Source: CAVUBL01 sp963837945
Lineage (GTDB): Bacteria; Acidobacteriota; Thermoanaerobaculia; Multivoradales; DATKCC01
Length of the DNA: 64,000 nt
NCBI GenBank assembly: GCA_963837945.1
Contig: CAWIQD010000006.1
Span: forward strand, 248,001 to 312,000
Reading direction: 5' to 3'
The notes below the pieces were generated by a model. It was given only the letters and a program-made list of their open reading frames with translations, ran no database searches and had not been told where the DNA came from. Made by a program: the position numbers and the translations under genes. Shown here in pieces: positions 53,625-63,900 of the stretch (position 1 is the first letter of the stretch; every line of letters begins with the position of its first letter).

Positions 53625-54516
53625 CGCGCACCGCCTTGATGAAGATCTCGGCGAGATCCGGCTCCTCGGAGCGGAACTCCCGGACCTCGAGGAACCGGGT
53701 GAGCTCCCGGAGGACGTCCGCCCCGTCGGCGTCCGGCGCGAGGAGGAGCCTCACCTCGCCGTCGCCGACCACCGCCGCCGCGACGCCGGGCACGTCGCCG
53801 GCCCGGTCGAGCTCGCCGCGGGCGACCGCACGGTAGGCGTTGCCGCCCAGCCGCCGCTTGATCTCGGAGAGCGCGCCCTCGAGGATCGCCCGTCCCTTCG
53901 AGATCAGGCAGATGTGATCGCAGAGCTTCTCGGCCTGCTCCATGACGTGGGTCGAGAACAGGATCGTCCGGCCGTCGGCCTTGAAGCGGGCGAGGAGGTC
54001 CTTGAACAGGCCCTGGTTGATCGGGTCGAGGCCCGAGAAGGGCTCGTCGAGGATCACCACCTCCGGGTCGTGGAGCACGGTGCCGGCGAGCTGGATCTTC
54101 TGCTGCATGCCCTTCGACAGCGCCTCGACCTTGGCCTTGGCGCGGTCGGCGAGCTCCAGGCGCTCGAGCCAGACCCCGGCGCGGGCGGCGGCGTCGCGCC
54201 GCGTCAGGCCGTGGAGCTCGCCCAGGAACGCCAGGTGCTCGAGGACCGTCATCTTGCGGTAGAGCCCCCGCTCCTCCGGCAGGTAGCCGATCCGCTCGAG
54301 GTCGGCGGCGGCGCGCGGGCGGCCGAAGAGGAGGACCTCCCCCGAGTCGGGGGCGAGGATGTCCATGATCATGCGGAGGGTCGTCGTCTTGCCGGCGCCG
54401 TTCGGCCCCAGGAGACCGAAGATCGTGCCCGGCGGCACGGCCATCGACACGGAATCGACCGCGACGAAGCCGCCGAAGGCTTTGCGGACGTCGCGTAGCT
54501 CGAGGCGGGGTTGCAT
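53614..54516 (-). CDS. ABC transporter ATPase (NatA/YhaQ-like)
   Basis: 300 residues. Walker A LLGPNGAGKTTTLRM, signature-like LSKGMQQKIQLA, Walker B VVILDEPFSGLDP and the switch His in FSTHVMEQAEKL. SKGMQQK in place of LSGGQ is usual for the NatA/YhaQ branch. The C-terminal domain of about 80 residues is typical of ABC-2 ATPases. It is the first gene of the two-gene exporter unit. Confidence 0.93.
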   Translation of the reverse strand: MQPRLELRDVRKAFGGFVAVDSVSMAVPPGTIFGLLGPNGAGKTTTLRMIMDILAPDSGEVLLFGRPRAAADLERIGYLPEERGLYRKMTVLEHLAFLGELHGLTRRDAAARAGVWLERLELADRAKAKVEALSKGMQQKIQLAGTVLHDPEVVILDEPFSGLDPINQGLFKDLLARFKADGRTILFSTHVMEQAEKLCDHICLISKGRAILEGALSEIKRRLGGNAYRAVARGELDRAGDVPGVAAAVVGDGEVRLLLAPDADGADVLRELTRFLEVREFRSEEPDLAEIFIKAVRDAA

Positions 54517-54710
54517 GGTGTCGGGTCTCTCGTGGCCGCTCGCCCGGCCCGCCGATCCCTACGGCCGGCCGGCCGGAAAATTTCCTCGGATTCTGCCACG
54601 AGCGCCGGCCGGCACGACGGCCGGGGATGCCGGCCGGGGCCATGATCGCACGACCGGTCCCGGCGGCGGCGGCCGGGGGGCGATAGAGTCGGCGGCGAGC
54701 GGAGGCGACC

Positions 54711-54932
54711 ATGCGACTCCTCGACCAGGCCACGATGCAACGCCTCTTTGCGGTGACCGACGAGGTGCCTCTCGACCGCGAGGCGCTCGAGGTGCCGCTC
54801 GAGCTCGGCGGTGCGGGCGGCGTCGAGCGCCTTCCGGGCGGCAGGGTCCGGATCACCCTGCCGGACGAGGGCGACCTCGACCGGTTTCTCGCCCAGTTGC
54901 CCGCGCGCATCGCCGCCCTGCCTCCGGCCTGA
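54711..54932 (+). CDS. small protein of unknown function
   Basis: 73 residues. A well-placed GGAGG lies five bases before the ATG. The sequence (MRLLDQATMQRLFAVTDEV, then GGRVRITLPDEGDLDRFLA) reads like a compact alpha/beta domain with no Cys or membrane segment. It lies 194 bp from the divergent exporter and 70 bp before the RNase gene, and may be co-transcribed with the latter. I do not recognise the family. Confidence 0.55.
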   Translation: MRLLDQATMQRLFAVTDEVPLDREALEVPLELGGAGGVERLPGGRVRITLPDEGDLDRFLAQLPARIAALPPA

Positions 54933-55002
54933 CCGGGCCGATCTCGGCGGCCGGAGCGACGCTTCGGACCGGCGCCGCCCCGGCGCGGCGTATCATCGGG
55001 GC

Positions 55003-56463
55003 ATGAGCCGGCGCCACGACCGCGAAGACCTCGAACGGATCGCCGACCGCGCCATGCGCGATCGCGGCCTCCTGCCCGACTACTCGCCGGCGGTCCGCCG
55101 CGAGGTCGAGGCCCTCGACGGCCCCGCCTCGGACGGCGCCGCCCGCGATCTCACCGATCTCATCTGGTGCTCGATCGACAACGACGACTCCCGCGATCTC
55201 GACCAGCTCTCCGTCGCCGAGCCCCTCGACGGCGGCCGGATCCGCCTCCTCGTGGCGATCGCCGACGTCGACGCCCTGGTCTCCGAGGGGAGCGCCGTCG
55301 ACACCCACGCGCGCCAGAACACGACCTCGGTCTACACCGCTGCCAAGCTCTACTCGATGCTCCCGGAGCGCCTCTCCTGGGACCTGACCTCGCTGGTGGC
55401 CGGCGAGGACCGCCTGGCCGTGGTGATCGAGATGGTGGTCGAGACCGACGGCGAGCTGGCCGGCGGCGACGTCTACCGCGCCACCGTCCACAACCGCGCC
55501 AAGCTCGCCTACGACGCGGTCTCCGCCTGGCTCGAGGGCGAGTCCGGGCCCCCGGACGCCCTCGCCGCCGTCCCCGGGCTCGAGGAGAACCTGCGCCTCC
55601 AGGACCGCGCCGCCCAGACCTTGCGCGCGCTGCGCCACCGCGAGGGCGCGCTCGAGCTCGAGACCATCGAGCCGCGGGCCCTCTTCCGCGACGGCGAGCT
55701 CTCCGGCCTCGAGGAGCAGCCGAAGAACCGCGCCCGCGAGCTGATCGAGGACCTCATGGTGGCGGCCAACGGCGTCTCGGCCCGGTTCCTCGACCGCAAA
55801 CGCTTCCCCTCGCTGCGCCGGGTGCTCCGCTCCCCGGAGCGCTGGGCCCGGATCGTCGCGGTGGCCGCCGAGCACGGCGGCGCCCTCCCTCCCGAGCCGG
55901 ACTCCGAGGCCCTGGCCGGCTTCCTCGCCCGCGCCCGCCGCCGCGACCCGCTGCGCTTCCCCGACCTCTCGCTGACCATCATCAAGCTGATGGGCTCGGG
56001 CGAGTACGCGGTCGATCTCCCCGGCGCCGCGCCGGCCGGCCATTTCGGCCTCGCCGTGCGCGACTACACCCACTCGACGGCTCCCAACCGCCGCTACCCG
56101 GACGTCATCACCCAGCGCCTCCTCAAGGCGGCCCTCGGCGGCGAGGCCGCGCCCTACTCCGTGGGCGAGCTCCGCGAGCTCGCCCGCCACTGCACCGAGC
56201 AGGAGGACGACGCCAACAAGGTCGAGCGCCTGGTGCGCAAGTCGGCCGCGGCCCTGCTCCTCGAGGGCCGGGTCGGCCAGCGGTTCGACGCCATCGTCAC
56301 CGGCGCCTCGGAGAAGGGCACCTGGGTGCGGATCTTCGCGCCGCCGGTCGAGGGCAAGCTGATGCGCGGCGTCGAGGGGCTCGACGTCGGCGACCGCCTG
56401 CGGGTCAAGCTCCTCGGCACCGACGTCGAGCGCGGCTACATCGACTTCGCCCGGATCGGCTAG
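55003..56463 (+). CDS. RNase II/R-type exoribonuclease, short form
   Basis: 486 residues. The RNB catalytic domain begins with IDNDDSRDLDQLS, holding the metal-binding Asp cluster, and includes YTHSTAPNRRYPDVITQRLL, the RNA-clamp signature. A short S1-like domain ends the protein (RFDAIVTGASEKGTWVRIFA). The N-terminal cold-shock domains of RNase R and RNase II are absent, as in the short RNB proteins of several phyla. Degrades RNA 3' to 5'. Its stop and that of the convergent BNR gene share the same CTAG. Confidence 0.9.
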   Translation: MSRRHDREDLERIADRAMRDRGLLPDYSPAVRREVEALDGPASDGAARDLTDLIWCSIDNDDSRDLDQLSVAEPLDGGRIRLLVAIADVDALVSEGSAVDTHARQNTTSVYTAAKLYSMLPERLSWDLTSLVAGEDRLAVVIEMVVETDGELAGGDVYRATVHNRAKLAYDAVSAWLEGESGPPDALAAVPGLEENLRLQDRAAQTLRALRHREGALELETIEPRALFRDGELSGLEEQPKNRARELIEDLMVAANGVSARFLDRKRFPSLRRVLRSPERWARIVAVAAEHGGALPPEPDSEALAGFLARARRRDPLRFPDLSLTIIKLMGSGEYAVDLPGAAPAGHFGLAVRDYTHSTAPNRRYPDVITQRLLKAALGGEAAPYSVGELRELARHCTEQEDDANKVERLVRKSAAALLLEGRVGQRFDAIVTGASEKGTWVRIFAPPVEGKLMRGVEGLDVGDRLRVKLLGTDVERGYIDFARIG

Positions 56464-59400
56464 GAGCCCGCCGCGCCCCCCTCCTGCGGGGCGGCGAGCA
56501 GCCCGAGCCCGGCCGCGTCCGCCGCGGCCTTGAAGGGCGGCACCTTCTCGGCGAAGAAGCGCTCCGCCTCCGCCGTCGCGTCCTCCACGGCTTTCCTCGC
56601 CCGCGCCAGGTACTCCTGCTGCGCCGGCGTCGGCGCGTCCCACGACGAGCCGATCGAGCGCAGGGCGTTCGACACCTTGTTCCAGGGCGTCGTCTCGGGC
56701 GGGATGCCCTCGGAACCCTCGGGGACCCAGAGCTTCTTCTCGAGGTCCGAGAGCCCCTTGCCCAGGTCGCGCGCCGCGTCCAGCACCTTCTGGTCCAGCT
56801 CGTCTTCGTGGGTCGCCTTGCGCTCGGCGCGGACCTTCGCGCTCACCCGGGCGACGTCGGCCTGCAGGTCGTGGATGCGCTCGATCGCCTTCGACAGCCG
56901 CTCCTGCAGGGTCCCGGCTTCGAGGAGCGCCGCCTGGTTGGCCTCGCGCGCCGTGCGCCCGACGTCGAAGCGCGGGTCGGCGAGCACCTGGACCGGCCGG
57001 CTCGCCTCGGCGCCGCCGTAGCTCACCTTCACGGTGTAGGTCCCGGGCAGCACCTCGACGCCGCCGCGGCGGAAGAACGGCACCTCCTCCTCGCCCGGCG
57101 GCCGCCGGAACGGGTCGCGGTGCAGGTCCCAGGCGATCCGGTTGACGCCCAGGGTGACCGGCTCCTCGAAGGTGCGGACGAGCGTCCCCGACGCGTCCCG
57201 GACCTCGATCTTCGCCTTGGGCTTCTCGCCCGGGCGGCCGCCCTTCGCCTTGGCGGGAGCCTTCGCCTCGGCGCCCGCGGTGCCGGCCTCGGGCGCGGCT
57301 TCCTGCAAGGTGCCAGCCACTTTGCGGTTCGGGGTGCCGGCCGTCTTGCCCGCCTCTTCCAAGGTGCCGGCCACTTTGCGATCCTCCTGCCGCGCCGCCT
57401 CGCGCTCGGCCTCCTTGCGTTGCCGCTCCACGTCCTTGTCGGGGTAGGGCAGGCCCTTCTGGTCGAGGGAGAAGGTGATCAGCGCGCCGTAGGGCGGGTT
57501 CTCCCCCCGGAACTCGCCGCTCCCCGGGAAGCGCGACGAGGCCCCCTGCGCCACCTCGTGCTGCTGGGCGTCGGGAACGGGGAAGAGGTGGAGCGGCTCG
57601 GCGAGCACCTTGGCCATCCCCTCCCGGCCCAACTCGCGCAACGGCTCGATGTCGTCGACGATGAAGATCCCGCGCCCGTGGGTGCCCACGACCAGGTCGC
57701 TCTCCCGGCGCTGGATGCGCATGTCCCGCACCGCGACGGTGGGCACGCCGTGGCTCCAGCGCATCCAGCTCCCGCCGCCGTCGAGCGAGGCCCAGAGCCC
57801 GAGCTCCGTGCCCAGGAAGAGGAGGTCCGGGTCCTCCGGGTCCTGGACCACCGACAGGGCGTAGCCCCGCAGGTCCCGGGTCGCCAGGCTCTTCCAGCTC
57901 GCCCCGTAGTCGTGGGTCACGTAGACGTAGGGCCTCCAGTCGAAGCGCCGGTGGTTGTCGAACACCACGAAGGCGGTCGCCGCGTCGTGGGGCGAGGCCT
58001 CGATCCGCGGCACCCAGGTGTTCTTCGGCACGCCGGGCACGTTGCCCTCGACCGAGGTCCAGGTGCCGCCGCCGTCCCGGGTCACCTGCACCCTGCCGTC
58101 GTCGGTCCCCACCCAGACGACGCCGTGCTCGACCGGGGAGGGCGAGATGGCGATGATCGTCGTGAAGTTCTCGGCCCCCGAGACGTCCGGGGTGAGCCCG
58201 CCCGACGCCTCCTGCTTCTGCCACTCCGGGTTGTTCGTGGTCAGGTCGGGGCTCACCACCCGCCAGGTCTGGCCCCGGTCGTTCGACTCGTGGAGGAACT
58301 GGCTGCCGAAGTAGAGGGTGTCGGGGTCGAGCGGGTCGGGGGAGAAGCCGGCGTTCCAGTTGAACCGGAGCGTCTCGACCCCTGCGGGCGGCGCCGGCCG
58401 AATGTCCTTGCGCTCGCCGGTCCGGAGGTCCCAGCGCAAGAGGTACCCCTCCTGGGACATGGAGTAGCCCTGCATGGGGTCCCGCGGGTCGGGCGCCGTG
58501 TCGAAGCCGTCGCCGAAGCCCACCTCGGACCACAGGTAGTTGCGGATGCCGCCGCGCTCCCAGGCCTCGGACGGCCCCTTCCACGAGCCGTTGTCCTGGA
58601 GGCCGCCGTAGACGTTGTAGGGCACCGCGTCGTCGACCCGCACGTGGTAGTACTGGGCGAGCGGCAGGTCGGCGACGAAGCGCCAGGTCGCCCCCCGGTC
58701 GCGCGAGATGAACACCCCGCCGTCGTTGCCCTCGACGACGAACTTCGGATCGCGCGGATCGATCCACAGGGCGTGGTGGTCCGGGTGGGAGGTGCCGAAG
58801 CCCGAGAGGGTGCGCCAGGTCTTGCCGGCGTCCTCGGACAGGGTCACCTGCGAGAACAGGCTGTAGACGCGGTTCGGGTCGGCGGGGTCCACCCGCAGCC
58901 GGGAGAAGTAGAACGGCCGGTCGCCGGCCTCCGGGTCGCTGGTCGCCTGGCGGAAGGTCTCGCCGCCGTCGTTCGAGACGTAGAAGGCGTTGTCCTTGGC
59001 CTCGACCAGGGCGTAGACGCGGTTCGGGTCCGAGGGCGCGATCGCGACGCCGATCCGGCCGAGGTCCCCCTCGGGCAAGCCGTCCTCCGGCGTCCTCTTC
59101 GTCCAGCTCGCCCCGCCGTCGTAGGTCACGTAGAGGCCCGAGCCCGGGCCGCCGGAGCGGAAGAACCAGGGCCACCGCCGGTGCTGCCACATGGCGGCGA
59201 AGAGCTTGTTGGGGTTGCCCGGGTCCATGGCGAGGTCGGCGCACCCGGTCGTCTCGTCGACGTAGAGCACCTTCTCCCAGCTCTTGCCCCCGTCGGCGGT
59301 CTTGTAGACCCCGCGCTCCGCCGTCTCGGCCCACGAGGAGCCCAGGGCGCAGACGTAGGCGACCTGCGGCCGGCGCGGATCGAGGAGGACGCGGCTGATC

Positions 59401-59912
59401 TTCTCGGTCCTCTCGAGGCCGAGGTGCGTCCAGTGCGCGCCGCCGTCCATCGACTTGTAGACCCCGTCGCCCACCGAGGCGCTGTTGCGCGGGTTGGCCT
59501 CGCCGGTGCCCACCCAGAGGACGTCGGGCGCCGTCGGGTCGACGGCGACGGCGCCGATCGAGGCGACCGGCTGGTCGTCGAAGAGGGGCGTCCAGGTGAG
59601 CCCGCCGTCGTCCGAGCGCCAGAGGCCGCCCGAGGCCGAGCCGACGTAGAGGGTGGCGGGGTCGCCGGCGACGCCGGCGAGCGCCACCACCCGGCCGCTC
59701 ATGGCGGCGGGGCCGATGGAGCGGGCGCTCATCCCGGCCAGGAGCCCCGGGTCGGGAGCGGCGGTGGAGCGGGCGGCCGGCGCGGGGCGGGCGGCGTGGG
59801 CGGGCGCAGCACCGGCGGGCGCCGCGGCGAGCACGAGGGCCAGCGAGAGGCCCGGGACGAGGGCCCGGAGCCGGGACAGGGCGAGGGCAGGGCGAAGCGG
59901 CGTCTGCTTCAT
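56460..59912 (-). CDS. secreted BNR/sortilin-type beta-propeller protein (copy 2)
   Basis: 1150 residues with a signal peptide (LVPGLSLALVLAAAPAGAAP). The propeller has many Asp-box repeats (DGGLTWTPLFDD, DGGAHWTHLG, DGGKSWEKV, DGGETFRQA, DRGQTWRVV, GGGTWTSVEG). It shares the landmarks ATLYVGSASGGLWRSDDGG and DLVVGTHGRGIFIVDDIEPL with the third copy (60947). A linker of about 60 residues contains two RKVAGTLxEA units and a degenerate one, generated by three copies of a dispersed DNA motif. A beta-sandwich (GTYTVKVSYGGAE) and a C-terminal helical region end it. GAGGAGG before the ATG. Exported; no enzymatic motif seen. Confidence 0.9.
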   Translation of the reverse strand: MKQTPLRPALALSRLRALVPGLSLALVLAAAPAGAAPAHAARPAPAARSTAAPDPGLLAGMSARSIGPAAMSGRVVALAGVAGDPATLYVGSASGGLWRSDDGGLTWTPLFDDQPVASIGAVAVDPTAPDVLWVGTGEANPRNSASVGDGVYKSMDGGAHWTHLGLERTEKISRVLLDPRRPQVAYVCALGSSWAETAERGVYKTADGGKSWEKVLYVDETTGCADLAMDPGNPNKLFAAMWQHRRWPWFFRSGGPGSGLYVTYDGGASWTKRTPEDGLPEGDLGRIGVAIAPSDPNRVYALVEAKDNAFYVSNDGGETFRQATSDPEAGDRPFYFSRLRVDPADPNRVYSLFSQVTLSEDAGKTWRTLSGFGTSHPDHHALWIDPRDPKFVVEGNDGGVFISRDRGATWRFVADLPLAQYYHVRVDDAVPYNVYGGLQDNGSWKGPSEAWERGGIRNYLWSEVGFGDGFDTAPDPRDPMQGYSMSQEGYLLRWDLRTGERKDIRPAPPAGVETLRFNWNAGFSPDPLDPDTLYFGSQFLHESNDRGQTWRVVSPDLTTNNPEWQKQEASGGLTPDVSGAENFTTIIAISPSPVEHGVVWVGTDDGRVQVTRDGGGTWTSVEGNVPGVPKNTWVPRIEASPHDAATAFVVFDNHRRFDWRPYVYVTHDYGASWKSLATRDLRGYALSVVQDPEDPDLLFLGTELGLWASLDGGGSWMRWSHGVPTVAVRDMRIQRRESDLVVGTHGRGIFIVDDIEPLRELGREGMAKVLAEPLHLFPVPDAQQHEVAQGASSRFPGSGEFRGENPPYGALITFSLDQKGLPYPDKDVERQRKEAEREAARQEDRKVAGTLEEAGKTAGTPNRKVAGTLQEAAPEAGTAGAEAKAPAKAKGGRPGEKPKAKIEVRDASGTLVRTFEEPVTLGVNRIAWDLHRDPFRRPPGEEEVPFFRRGGVEVLPGTYTVKVSYGGAEASRPVQVLADPRFDVGRTAREANQAALLEAGTLQERLSKAIERIHDLQADVARVSAKVRAERKATHEDELDQKVLDAARDLGKGLSDLEKKLWVPEGSEGIPPETTPWNKVSNALRSIGSSWDAPTPAQQEYLARARKAVEDATAEAERFFAEKVPPFKAAADAAGLGLLAAPQEGGAAGS
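57309..57379 (-). repeat. three in-frame copies of the dispersed 17-bp motif
   Basis: GGTGCCAGCCACTTTGC (57309-57325), GGTGCCGGCCGTCTTGC (57333-57349) and GGTGCCGGCCACTTTGC (57363-57379), spaced 24 and 30 bases apart. Read on the coding (-) strand they give RKVAGTL / GKTAGTP / RKVAGTL in a linker of the BNR protein. They match the intergenic copy at 33373. Confidence 0.8.
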
Positions 59913-60128
59913 GGGGAATCCTCCTCGGCAGGGAATGAGACGGAGTGGGTCGGTCCCCGAATCTTACCGCTCCCGAGCCGCAACCTTCGCCCGGGGGCGC
60001 CGTACTACCCCTCTAGACAGGCCAGTGCGCGAAGCACGGGTGCCGGCCGGGTCGGGACGTCCGCCCGGCGGCCGAGCCGTGGCGCGCGTCGCGCCCGCAC
60101 CGAGAGCTCTGCAATGGAGGAACCACGC

Positions 60129-60950
60129 ATGACCCACCGACTGATGAAGGGCCTCGCCCTGGTGGCGACCCTCGCCGCCGTCGTCGCCGCGCCGCTCGCG
60201 GCCCAGGACGGCATGACCGCCGACGATCTGATCGCCAAGAACCTCGAGGCCAAGGGGGGCAAGGACAAGCTCGCGGCCCTCCAGAGCGCCCGCGTCACCG
60301 GCACGGTGAACATGGGCGGCGCCGAGGCGCCCTTCGCCCTCGAGTGGAAGGCCCCCGACGAGGTGCGCATGGAGATCACCCTCCAGGGAATGACCCTGGT
60401 CCGGGCCTACGACGGCGAGACGGGCTGGATGATCAATCCCTTCATGGGCAAGACCGAGCCCGAGAAGATGAGCCCGGAAGACGCCGACATGGTCAAGGAG
60501 CAGGCGGACTTCCGGGGGCCCCTCTTCGACCCCGAGACCAAGGGCTACAAGGTGGCCTACGGCGGCGAGACCGAGATCGAGGGCACCCCGGCCTACCAGC
60601 TCGACGTCACCCGCCCCGACGGCGGCACCATGCACATCTACCTCGACAAGGAGTACTTCCTGGAGTTCAAGCAGAACGACAAGCGCACGATCCGGGGCCA
60701 GGAGGTCGAGACCGAGACCGCGATCGGCGACTACAAGGAGGTCGGCGGGCTGATGTTCGCCCACTCCCTCGACACCCAGATGGTCGGCCAGCCCGAGGGC
60801 AGCGGCTTCAACATGACGATCGAGAACATCGAGCTCAACCCCAGCTTCCCGGCGGGCGACTTCACCATGCCCGCGGCCAAGCCGGCCGAGGACAAGGCCC
60901 CGGGCTCGGGACACGGCCCGGGGCAGGGCCAGGGAAGCCGCACCCGATGA
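60129..60950 (+). CDS. LolA-like periplasmic protein
   Basis: 273 residues with a signal peptide (LALVATLAAVVAAPLAAQDG). The fold matches outer-membrane lipoprotein-sorting-like (LolA/LolB superfamily) proteins: DLIAKNLEAKGGKDKLAALQ, VTGTVNMGGAEAPFALEWKA, VRAYDGETGWMINPFMG and MHIYLDKEYFLEFKQND. These half-barrel proteins bind hydrophobic groups. The C-terminal tail is Gly/Gln/His-rich. GGAGG eight bases before the ATG; the stop overlaps the next BNR gene (ATGA), so the two are translated together and may act together. Confidence 0.85.
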   Translation: MTHRLMKGLALVATLAAVVAAPLAAQDGMTADDLIAKNLEAKGGKDKLAALQSARVTGTVNMGGAEAPFALEWKAPDEVRMEITLQGMTLVRAYDGETGWMINPFMGKTEPEKMSPEDADMVKEQADFRGPLFDPETKGYKVAYGGETEIEGTPAYQLDVTRPDGGTMHIYLDKEYFLEFKQNDKRTIRGQEVETETAIGDYKEVGGLMFAHSLDTQMVGQPEGSGFNMTIENIELNPSFPAGDFTMPAAKPAEDKAPGSGHGPGQGQGSRTR

Positions 60951-63900
60951 GCGCGCTCAGCGAACGGTCCTGCCGCGGCCTGACCGCGGCGGCGGCGGGG
61001 CTCGCCCTGGCCGCGGCCGTCGCCCTGCCCGCGGCGGCGGCCGCCTGGACCCAGAAACCGGCGCCGGGCGGCGCGCCCACCCCGAGCGCGGCCCCCGCCC
61101 CGGCACAGGCCCCCGACACCGTCCAGCTCGACTCCGCGGCCCTCGGCGGCCTCCAGGCCCGCGCCATCGGCCCGGCGGTGATGAGCGGCCGGATCGCCGC
61201 CATCGACGGCGCCTGGGACGGCGACACCCTCGCCCTCTACGTGGGCGCCGCCGGCGGCGGTCTCTGGAAGTCCGAGGACGGCGGCGTGAACTTCGAGTCG
61301 GTGTTCGACGACTACCCCCAGTCGATCGGCGCCGTCGCCGTCGACCGCTCCCACCCCAAGACCGTCTGGGTGGGCACCGGCGAGTCCTGGACCCGCAACA
61401 GCACCTCCATCGGCCACGGGATCTACAAGTCGACCGACGGCGGCTACACCTGGACGGCCATGGGCCTCGAGGACACGGAGCGGATCGCCCGCATCCAGAT
61501 CCACCCGCAGCACCCGGACACGGTCTGGGTCTGCGCCCCGGGCCACCTGTGGAACGACAGCGAGGAGCGGGGCGTCTTCAAGACCACCGACGGCGGCAAG
61601 ACCTGGGACAAGGTCCTCTACGTCGACGCCACGACCGGCTGCGGCGACCTCGACCTCGACCCCCAGGACCCCGACGTCCTCTACGCCGGCATGTGGCAGT
61701 TCCGGCGCTCGCCGGACTTCTTCACCTCCGGCGGTCCCGGCTCCGGCCTCTACCGCTCGACCGACGGCGGCACGACCTGGAAGGAGATGACCGAGGGCCT
61801 GCCCGCGGGGGACAAGGGACGGATCGCCCTCGCCGTCGCCCCGTCGCGCCCCAACCGGGTCTACGCGACGGTCGAGGCGAAGGAGACCGCCCTCTATCGC
61901 TCGGACGACCTGGGCGAGACCTGGCACAAGGCCAACGCCTCCTTCACCGTCGCGGCCCGGCCGTTCTACTTCTCGCGCCTGGTGGTCGACCCGACCGACT
62001 TCAAGACCGTCTACAAGCCCGGGCTCACCCTGGGCATCTCCACCGACCAGGGGGAGAGCTTCACCTCGTTCCTCTCCGGCGGGTTCGGCGGCGGCGGCGT
62101 CCACTCGGACATGCACGCCCTGTGGATCGACCCCCGGGACCCGAAGCACCTGCTCCTGGGCACCGACGGCGGGGTCTACGTCTCCTTCGACCGGGGTCAC
62201 TCCTTCCGCCACGTCCGCAGCCTTCCGGTGTCGCAGTTCTACCGCGTGAGCGTCGACGACGACTGGCCGTACAACGTCTACGGCGGCCTCCAGGACAACG
62301 GCTCCTGGATGGGTCCGTCGCGCAGCCCTTCGGGCATCGAGAACCGCGACTGGGACAACGTGGGCTTCGGCGACGGCATGTTCGTGTTCCGCGACCCGGC
62401 CGACCCGGACTACGTCTACTCCGAGTACCAGGGCGGCGAGATCTCGCGCCTTCACCTGCCCACCGGCGAGGTGCGCGACATCAAGGCGTACCCGGCCGAA
62501 GGCGAGGCCAAGTACCGCTTCAACTGGACGACGCCGCTGGCGTTCTCCCCGCACGAGAAGGGCACGCTCTACATGGGCGCCCAGAGGCTGCTGCGCTCGC
62601 GCGACCGGGGCGAGTCCTGGGAGGAGATCTCCCCCGACCTGACCACGGACAACCCGAAGTGGCAGCGCCAGGCCCAGTCGGGCGGCCTGACCATCGACAA
62701 CTCGACCGCCGAGAACTACACCACGATCTACTCGATCAGCGAGTCGCCGGTCGAGGCCGGGGTGATCTGGGTGGGCACCGACGACGGCCACGTGGCCGTG
62801 ACGCGCGACGACGGCACGAGCTGGAAGCAGGTGGCCGCGAACATCTCGGGGTTCCCCGAGCGCGGCTGGGTGAGCGACGTCGAGGCGAGCCCGAAGGCGG
62901 CGGGCGCGGCGCTCGTGACGGTCGACGCCCACCGCCTGGGCGACATGGCGGCCCACGTCTACGAGACGACCGACTACGGCACGACCTGGACGAGCCTCGC
63001 GACGGACGAGATCGAGGGCTACGCCCACGCCGTCCAGCAGGACCTGGTCAACCCGGACCTCCTCTTCCTGGGCACCGAGCGCGGCCTGTGGATCTCCCTC
63101 GACCACGGCGGCCACTGGGTGCGCTTCGAGGGCGGGCTGCCCAAGATGGTGGCGGTGCGCGACGTGGCGATCCAGCCCCGCGAGGGGGACCTGGTGATCG
63201 CCACCCACGGCCGCGGCCTCTACATCCTGGACAACCTGACGCCGCTCAGGAACCTGACCTCCGAGGTGCTCAACGAGGACGTCGCCCTCTTGCCCAGCCG
63301 GCCGGCGGTGATGGTCATCTCCTCGCCCCAGCAGGAGTTCTCGGGCGACGGCGACTTCACCGGCCAGAACCCGCCCGAGGCCGCCGAGATCGCGTACTAC
63401 CTGAAGCGCCGCCACCTCTTCGGCGACCTCAAGGTAGAGATCTACGGTTCCGACGGCAAGCTGATCAAGTCGGTGCCCGGCGGCAAGCGCCGCGGCATCA
63501 ACCGGGTCTCCTGGCCCATGCGGCTGCCGCCCCCGAAGGTGCCGCCGGCGACCAACCTGGTGCCCGCCTTCGAGGGGCCGCGGGTGCTCGAGGGGACCTA
63601 CACGGTCAAGCTGATCAAGGGGAAAGAGACCTTGACCGGCTCGGTCAGCCTGGTGCCCGATCCCCGCTCGCCGCACTCGGCCGAGGACCGCGAGCTCCAG
63701 CAGAGAACCGCCCTCGACCTCTACCAGATGCTCGAGCGCATGACCTACCTGGTCGACTCGCTGACCGACCTGCGCGATCAGGCCCGGGACCGCGCCGGCA
63801 AGCTCCCCGAGCGGAGCCGCACGGCGCAGCGCCTCGGCGCCTACGCCGACTCCCTCGAGCAGTTCCGGACCACCCTGGTCTCGACCAGCGAGGCCGGCTG

